Of a stretch of 10,433 bases of DNA, positions 6,700 to 10,433 are shown piece by piece. The position numbers were made by a program, and so were the translations under genes. Position 1 is the first letter of the stretch, and every line of letters begins with the position of its first letter. The notes below the pieces were generated by a model. It was not told the origin of the DNA and made no database searches. It worked only from the letters and a program-made list of their open reading frames with translations. Origin of the DNA: Frankiales bacterium (GTDB lineage Bacteria; Actinomycetota; Actinomycetes; Mycobacteriales; SCTD01); NCBI GenBank assembly GCA_025464915.1, contig JAODNF010000451.1:1-10433 (forward strand), read 5' to 3'.

Positions 6700-6727
6700 T
6701 CGGGAGCATCGGGGGGTGTCGCTGTCG

Positions 6728-7303
6728 ATGGTCGGCCCGGGCGAGGCGTCGGTCGACGACGCCCTCGTCCGGGCTCGCCGTGGGGACGAGAGCGGCTTCC
6801 TCGAGCTCTACCGGTCGTGGCAGCCACGGCTGCTGCGCTACCTGCGGATCCGTGAGGGCGACGACACCGCGGACGACCTGGCGGCCGAGACCTGGCTGCA
6901 GGTCGTCCGCGACCTGCCGCGCTTCTCCGGAGGCCTCGACGACCTCGGCCGCTGGCTGTTCACGATCGCGCGCAACCGGGCGATCGACGCCGGGCGGCGC
7001 GAGGCCCGCACCCCGGTGGTCCTCGTGGGCGACGTCACCACGATCTACGACGCCCCCGCGGCCCCCCTCGAGGAGCAGGTGATGGAGCGCATCACCACCG
7101 CCCGCGCCGTCGCCGTGGTCCGCAGCCTGCCGCCGGCGCAGGCGGACATGGTCGGTCTCCGGGTGCTGGCCGGACTCGACGTCGCCACCGTGGCCGAGAT
7201 CACCGGCCGCACCCCGGGAGCGGTCCGGGTCGCGGTCCACCGCGCGCTGCAGACCCTCGCCCAGCACCCCGCAGTGCGCGTTGCCCGAGAGGAGGCGACA
7301 TGA
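6728..7303 (+). CDS. ECF-family RNA polymerase sigma factor
   Basis: The 191-residue protein has the two-domain layout of group 4 sigma factors. Region sigma-2 spans about 22-91, with DDLAAETWLQVVRDLPRF for core binding and RWLFTIARNRAIDAGRRE for -10 recognition. After a linker of about 30 residues, sigma-4 spans about 123-180, with LPPAQADMVGLRVLAGL and the helix-turn-helix VATVAEITGRTPGAVRVAVHRAL. The ATG at 6728 is preceded by a G-rich run (6711-6716) as weak RBS. A GTG at 6716 would add four residues and is a possible alternative. The stop overlaps the next start codon by ATGA, so sigma factor and downstream membrane protein are translationally coupled, as is normal for a sigma/anti-sigma pair. 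Confidence 0.93.
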   Translation: MVGPGEASVDDALVRARRGDESGFLELYRSWQPRLLRYLRIREGDDTADDLAAETWLQVVRDLPRFSGGLDDLGRWLFTIARNRAIDAGRREARTPVVLVGDVTTIYDAPAAPLEEQVMERITTARAVAVVRSLPPAQADMVGLRVLAGLDVATVAEITGRTPGAVRVAVHRALQTLAQHPAVRVAREEAT

Positions 7304-8349
7304 ACGACGACGACCTGCCCGACTCGGCCCTCTGGGACGCGCTGCTCGGACCCGGTACGCACGACGAGCTGGCCGGTGAGGGTGCAGCCCTGGCCGCGTT
7401 CCGCGCGGCCCAGCCGTCGCGACGCCGCGGCATCCACCGGCTGGGTGTCGTCGGTGGTGCCGGCGTCGCGATCTTCCTCGCGGCCGGTGCCGGTGTCGCT
7501 GCCGCGTACACCAACCACCTCCCCGCTCCCGTCCAGGACGCGATCGCTGCTGTCCCCGGCATGGGCGTTCCGACGCACCACGCGTCCGCTGCTCGGACGG
7601 CCGCGCACCGCCGCGTCCCGATCGCGCACCCGAGCCCCTCGTCGTCGTCGCGCGTCGTCGCCGTACCCGTCCCTGGTTCCTCGCCGAACCCGACCGCGAC
7701 GCCGGGCGTCGTAGCGACCGCTCAGCCGTCGACCGTGACGTCCGCGGCACCGCCAGCGGCTCCGTCGGCAGGCGCTTCACCGAGCCCCGCGCCGTCGCCG
7801 AGGCTCACCGAGGCCCTCTCCGCGACCACCGTCGCGGTGCACCAGGACGTCGTCGTGACAGGCCGCCTGGTGCGGAGCGACAAGCCGATGGCGAACCGCA
7901 CCGTCTACCTCGCCCGGCAGTACCCGGGTCAGGACGGCTGGACCCGGATCGGCCAGGGCACGACGGATGCTCGAGGACGGGTGCAGATCACGGCATCGGG
8001 GCTGACCCGCAACCTCGGCCTGCGCCTTGCCGGCGGGGGCGTCCTCAGCGGGATGCGCAAGGTCACGGTCCTGCCGGCGGTCGCGGTGAAGGTCACCGTG
8101 CCCTCCGCCGGGAGGCGCAAGCTCAACGTGACGACCGACGGCGCCGCGTCCGGTGACACCGTGCAGCTGCTGCGCCTCGACGGCAGCACCTGGAAGGTGA
8201 TCGGCAGCCACGAGCTCGACGCCCACGCGGCGAGCGCCTTCACCGTCCCGGCCGCGCCGTCGGGCCAGAGGGTCCGCTACCGGGTGCGCGTCCTCGCGAC
8301 CGCCCGTCACGGCGTGGGCCTGCACGCGACGACCCTGTCCAGCCCCTGA
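7300..8349 (+). CDS. membrane protein, probable non-zinc anti-sigma factor with extracellular Ig-like domains
   Basis: The 349-residue protein has four parts. Residues 1-47 are an acidic then basic cytosolic end with the stretch DELAGEGAALAAFRAA (22-37). A single membrane helix follows at about 48-70, then YTNHLPAPVQDAI, a juxtamembrane motif I associate with actinobacterial proteins next to ECF sigma genes (from memory). Residues 91-168 are a Pro/Ser/Thr/Ala-rich wall-spanning linker. Residues about 169-349 look like two beta-sandwich (Ig-like) domains, with a boundary near 258. The protein contains no cysteine at all, so the HxxxCxxC site of zinc anti-sigma factors is absent. The RBS GGAGG (7291-7295) and the ATGA overlap with the sigma gene are clear. 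Anti-sigma function is inferred from position and topology; a sigma-regulated adhesin is the alternative. Confidence 0.75.
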   Translation: MNDDDLPDSALWDALLGPGTHDELAGEGAALAAFRAAQPSRRRGIHRLGVVGGAGVAIFLAAGAGVAAAYTNHLPAPVQDAIAAVPGMGVPTHHASAARTAAHRRVPIAHPSPSSSSRVVAVPVPGSSPNPTATPGVVATAQPSTVTSAAPPAAPSAGASPSPAPSPRLTEALSATTVAVHQDVVVTGRLVRSDKPMANRTVYLARQYPGQDGWTRIGQGTTDARGRVQITASGLTRNLGLRLAGGGVLSGMRKVTVLPAVAVKVTVPSAGRRKLNVTTDGAASGDTVQLLRLDGSTWKVIGSHELDAHAASAFTVPAAPSGQRVRYRVRVLATARHGVGLHATTLSSP

Positions 8350-8356
8350 GCAGGCC

Positions 8357-8362
8357 TACCCT
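8357..8362 (+). promoter_or_regulatory. -10 box of the nucleotidyltransferase cassette, leaderless transcript
   Basis: TACCCT is followed by 6 nt and then the ATG at 8369, the same TANNNT-N6-ATG layout as the promoter at 2229. No ribosome binding site precedes this ATG. The preceding operon ends only 19 nt upstream, so without this promoter the cassette would depend on read-through. Confidence 0.6.
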
Positions 8363-8368
8363 GCGGTC

Positions 8369-8779
8369 ATGACGCTGTACGACGACGTCTTCGTCGCTCT
8401 CGCCGAATCCGGTGTGCGCTACGTCGTCGTCGGAGGCACCGCGGTGATCCTGCGAGGGCATCTGAGATCCACCGTGGACCTGGACCTGGTGGTCGATCTC
8501 GAGCCTCAGCCGGCGCAGCTGCGTGAGACCTGGATCGCGGAGCAGCACATGACGGTGCTCTCCTTCTACGACCCGGCCAAGCCCTTGCGAGAGGTCGACG
8601 TCTTCGTCGCCTACCCCATGGACTTCGACGCCTTGCTGGCCTCGGCCTCGCCCATCCGCATCGCGGGAGTCGACGTCCCGGTCGCCGCGCGGGCGCACCT
8701 CATCTCGATGAAGCGCGTCGTCGGCCGACCGCAGGACCTGGAGGATGCCGACGCCCTTGAACGGCTGGAGGGCGCATGA
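8369..8779 (+). CDS. nucleotidyltransferase-fold protein (AbiEii/MNT-like)
   Basis: The 136-residue protein shows the minimal nucleotidyltransferase pattern: GG at 22-23 in VVVGGTAVILRG, then STVDLDLVV with D37 and D39, and a probable third acidic residue D77 in REVDVFV. The tail LISMKRVVGRPQDLEDADAL (111-130), with its conserved-looking K, RP and DL-DA residues, is typical of AbiEii-like and related small families. Such proteins transfer a nucleotide to tRNA or to a partner protein and often act in toxin-antitoxin or phage-defence cassettes. Activity here is inferred. R33 uses the rare codon AGA, and codon use is less GC-extreme than in the neighbours, a weak hint of transfer. Its stop overlaps the start of the next gene by ATGA. 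Confidence 0.78.
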   Translation: MTLYDDVFVALAESGVRYVVVGGTAVILRGHLRSTVDLDLVVDLEPQPAQLRETWIAEQHMTVLSFYDPAKPLREVDVFVAYPMDFDALLASASPIRIAGVDVPVAARAHLISMKRVVGRPQDLEDADALERLEGA

Positions 8780-8958
8780 ACGACTTCTCGTTCGAAGGGA
8801 CCCGTGCGGCTCAGCGCCTGCGCTGGGCCGAGGCTGATCCCGTCGAGCGCCTGGAGGCTGCCGAGACCCTGCTCGAGCTCGCGCTGGTCTCCGGCGCTCT
8901 CCAGCGCATCAGGGACGAGCGGCAGCGAGCGGTCGACGCCATGTTCGACGTCACATGA
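8776..8958 (+). CDS. small helical protein, probable partner of the nucleotidyltransferase
   Basis: I do not recognise this 60-residue protein. It is highly charged and predicted helical throughout, with WAEADPVERLEAAETLLELA in the middle and a basic-acidic helix RIRDERQRAVDAMF near the end. It has no cysteine, signal peptide or membrane segment. It starts in the ATGA overlap with the upstream gene and has a good RBS (GGAGGG, 8767-8772), so both are made together. By position it would be the antitoxin, target or adaptor of the nucleotidyltransferase. It does not show the Rx4-6H motif of HEPN partners. A coding-like stretch in another frame follows its stop, so it may once have been longer. 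Confidence 0.65.
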   Translation: MNDFSFEGTRAAQRLRWAEADPVERLEAAETLLELALVSGALQRIRDERQRAVDAMFDVT

Positions 8959-9070
8959 GCTGGACCAGATCGGTCGCGACGACCGGGACGGGGCCGTCAC
9001 CCTCGCGTGGGGCTCCACAGGAGCGACGACGCCCGATGACACCGACGTCCAGGTCGCCACCCTGCGGTGA
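8951..9070 (+). pseudogene. coding-like tail in the +2 frame, possible frameshifted remnant
   Basis: From 8951 to the TGA at 9068-9070 one frame reads through without a stop, and 33 of 39 codons end in G or C, as in real genes here. It has no start codon of its own in a sensible place. Its product would contain ELDQIGRDDRDGAVTLAWG. It begins exactly where the 60-residue protein ends, one frame away. It could therefore be the lost C-terminus of that protein after a one-base indel, or chance. Confidence 0.3.
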
Positions 9071-9071
9071 G

Positions 9072-9145
9072 CGCACCCGGCAGGACTCGAACCTGCGACC
9101 CTCCGCTTAGAAGGCGGACGCTCTATCCGGCTGAGCTACGGGTGC
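9072..9145 (-). tRNA. tRNA-Arg (anticodon TCT)
   Basis: On the minus strand the acceptor GCACCCG pairs fully with CGGGTGC. The D-arm GCTCAGCCGGATAGAGC, the anticodon stem TCCGC/GCGGA with loop CTTCTAA and the T-arm GCAGG/CCTGC with loop TTCGAGT are all standard. The anticodon TCT reads AGA and AGG, rare codons in such a genome. The discriminator base is G at 9072. The following bases are not CCA, so the tail must be added after transcription, unlike tRNA-His at 19-95. Confidence 0.97.
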
Positions 9146-9155
9146 TTGGGCCACC

Positions 9156-9161
9156 ACGGTA
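9156..9161 (-). promoter_or_regulatory. candidate -10 box of tRNA-Arg
   Basis: TACCGT on the minus strand fits TANNNT and would place the transcription start near 9149, just before the mature 5' end at 9145. The -35 region (around GTCACC) is weak. Confidence 0.45.
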
Positions 9162-9214
9162 CTGATCACACGAACGGGTGACGCCGGCGTTTCCGGAGCC
9201 TCGTTGCTCTGGGC

Positions 9215-9310
9215 ATGACCGACTTCGTCTCCGCCCTCATCGACTCCCTCGTCGCCGAGCTCGCGGCCCCCCGCACCGAGGCCGACCTCCTCGAGGTCCT
9301 CGCCGCCTAG
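9215..9310 (+). CDS. small ORF, 31 aa, function unknown
   Basis: MTDFVSALIDSLVAELAAPR begins the product, which ends TEADLLEVLAA. All 31 sense codons end in G or C, as expected for a real gene in this genome. The peptide is acidic with a probable amphipathic helix broken by AAPR; it has no cysteine and only one Arg. It ends two bases before the stop codon of the convergent ligB gene, so it neatly fills the gap between tRNA-Arg and ligB. Against it: the nearest GGAG (9195-9198) is 16 nt from the ATG, and no TANNNT box sits at leaderless distance. High genomic GC also raises GC3 by chance. Confidence 0.5.
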   Translation: MTDFVSALIDSLVAELAAPRTEADLLEVLAA

Positions 9311-9312
9311 CT

Positions 9313-10433
9313 TCAGGGAGGTGGGCGCAGGCGCAGCACGTCGTCGAGCGTGTCGGCCTCCGCGGCGGTCTTGTCGTCGCGGTAGCGCAGCACCCGGGCG
9401 AACCGGAGAGCGACACCTCCGGGGTAGCGGGACGAGGACTGGACGCCGTCGAACGCGATCTCGACGACCTGCTCCGGCCGCACCGTCACGACCCAGCCGT
9501 CGTCGGCGACCTCGAGCTCTCGGAACCGCGAGGTCTGCCAGCGCAGCAGCTCGTCCGTCAGGCCCTTGAAGGTCTTGCCGAGCATCACGAAGCCGTCCCC
9601 CTGCCGCGCACCGAGGTGCAGGTTGGACAGCCAGCCGCGGCGCCGGCCCGAGCCGTGCTCGACGGCGAGCACCACGAGGTCGAGGGTGTGGCGCGGCTTC
9701 ACCTTCAGCCAGGAACCGCCGCGACGGCCGGACTCGTAGCGGTCGGCGAGGGCCTTCACGACGATGCCCTCGTGTCCCGTGGCGAGCGCCTTCGCCTGGA
9801 ACGCAAGGGCTCCGGCGGGGTCGGACGTGATGAGGCGAGGCGCCCGCTGGCGCTCCGGGACCAGCTCGGCCAGCACCTCGGCACGGGTCGCGAGCGGCTC
9901 GTCGAGCAGGTCGCGGCCGTCGACGTGGAGCACGTCGAACCACCACGGGGTCAGACCGGCCCCGGACGCAGAGAGCGCCTTGGAGGCGGTCTCCTGGAAC
10001 GGCCTCGGTCGGCCCTCGGCATCGACGACGAGGGCCTCGCCGTCGAGGACGACGGACTGGACAGGGAGGGCCAGCACCGCTGCGACCACCTCGGGCATGC
10101 GTGCCGTGAGGTCGTCGAGCGACCGGGAGAGCACCCGGACGTCCGTGCCGTGGCGGTGGGCCTGGACCCGCACCCCGTCGAGCTTCCAGTCGACGGCCAC
10201 CGGCAGCGTCATCGCAGCGAGGGCCTCGTCGAGGGAGGGGGCGGATCCTGCGAGCATGGGGGACAGGCCGCGGCCGACGACCAGCGTGAAGTCCTCGAGG
10301 GACTCGCCGGTCAGGGCGGCCCGGGCGACCTCGGTCAGCGACCCGGACAGGGTCAGGTCACGGCGCCCCCCGGAGTGGGGCAGGCCCGCGGCGCGGGCGA
10401 CGGCGTCCGCGACCATCCCGGCGCAGGCGCCCT
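9313..10433 (-). CDS. ligB: ATP-dependent DNA ligase, LigB type (5' end outside the window)
   Basis: This ligase seals nicks in DNA by adenylating itself on lysine and passing AMP to the 5' phosphate. Counting from the Met at 10416, visible motifs are I KLDG (78-81, with the catalytic lysine K78), LDGEALVVD (motif III, 124-132), WFDVL (IIIa, 159-163), EGIVVK (IV, 216-221) and SWLKVK (V, 235-240). The OB-fold part then follows to RPPP. The frame stays open past 10416 to the window edge, and actinobacterial LigB proteins are about 500 residues with an N-terminal DNA-binding domain. About 130-140 residues are therefore missing to the right, and 10416 is not the true start. There is no LigD-type polymerase or phosphoesterase domain in the visible part. 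Neighbours give no link to Ku-dependent repair. Confidence 0.93.
   Translation of the reverse strand, partial: GACAGMVADAVARAAGLPHSGGRRDLTLSGSLTEVARAALTGESLEDFTLVVGRGLSPMLAGSAPSLDEALAAMTLPVAVDWKLDGVRVQAHRHGTDVRVLSRSLDDLTARMPEVVAAVLALPVQSVVLDGEALVVDAEGRPRPFQETASKALSASGAGLTPWWFDVLHVDGRDLLDEPLATRAEVLAELVPERQRAPRLITSDPAGALAFQAKALATGHEGIVVKALADRYESGRRGGSWLKVKPRHTLDLVVLAVEHGSGRRRGWLSNLHLGARQGDGFVMLGKTFKGLTDELLRWQTSRFRELEVADDGWVVTVRPEQVVEIAFDGVQSSSRYPGGVALRFARVLRYRDDKTAAEADTLDDVLRLRPPP

Noticed and set aside
6632..6727. Longer N-terminus for the sigma factor starting inside the secreted-protein gene
   Set aside because: The added residues are low-complexity Ser/Arg/Pro from the shadow frame; sigma-2 starts normally from the ATG at 6728.
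9107..9946. 279-codon minus-strand frame running from inside tRNA-Arg through the ligB C-terminal half
   Set aside because: It is out of frame with the ligase motifs and crosses the tRNA; the ligB frame carries all conserved motifs.
1..10433. CRISPR array, insertion sequence or replication origin
   Set aside because: No regularly spaced direct repeats, no transposase or integrase motifs, and no cluster of DnaA boxes were seen on either strand.

Overview
The window comes from a high-GC Gram-positive bacterium (Actinomycetota). Third codon positions are almost all G or C. Start codons are often GTG. Several genes have a TANNNT -10 box 6-7 nt before the start codon, the usual actinobacterial leaderless arrangement. 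Protein types also fit: Cys-13 type Orn (WIDCEMTGL), a DUF853 HerA-like ATPase and a LigB-type ATP-dependent DNA ligase. Genus cannot be fixed from sequence alone.

Layout. (1) 19-2208, minus strand: orn (oligoribonuclease), then a gene for a cytosolic diguanylate cyclase that starts on the base after the orn stop, then tRNA-His. (2) 2241-3806, plus strand: a HerA/YjgR-like ATPase, divergent from orn. Their two -10 boxes form an inverted repeat, and both transcripts look leaderless. (3) 3971-4387: a stand-alone OmpR/PhoB-type winged-helix protein, ending in a strong hairpin shared with the convergent MFS gene. (4) 4509-6020, minus: a DHA2/EmrB-type 14-TM drug/proton antiporter. (5) 6160-8349, plus: an apparent three-gene operon of a secreted two-cysteine protein, an ECF sigma factor and a single-pass membrane protein with an anti-sigma-like cytosolic end and a large extracellular Ig-like part. 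(6) 8369-8958: a two-gene cassette of an AbiEii/MNT-like nucleotidyltransferase-fold protein and a 60-residue partner, with its own leaderless promoter. It is followed by a coding-like tail in another frame and by tRNA-Arg(UCU). (7) 9215-9310: a 31-codon small ORF meeting the C-terminal end of ligB head-on. ligB (minus) runs off the right edge.

How the parts may work together. orn and the cyclase touch both ends of c-di-GMP metabolism: the cyclase makes it, and Orn clears pGpG left by EAL-type hydrolysis. Translational coupling would tie the two together. The 6160-8349 operon looks like an envelope-signalling unit in which the membrane protein would hold the sigma factor until an outside signal arrives; the secreted protein may be target, ligand or partner. 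The 8369-8958 pair has the form of a toxin-antitoxin cassette, but neither role is proven.

No stretch over 300 nt lacks a gene. The longest gap is 3807-3970 (164 nt), which holds an inverted repeat and a candidate promoter. Next is 6021-6159, the divergent promoter region between the transporter and the secreted-protein operon.
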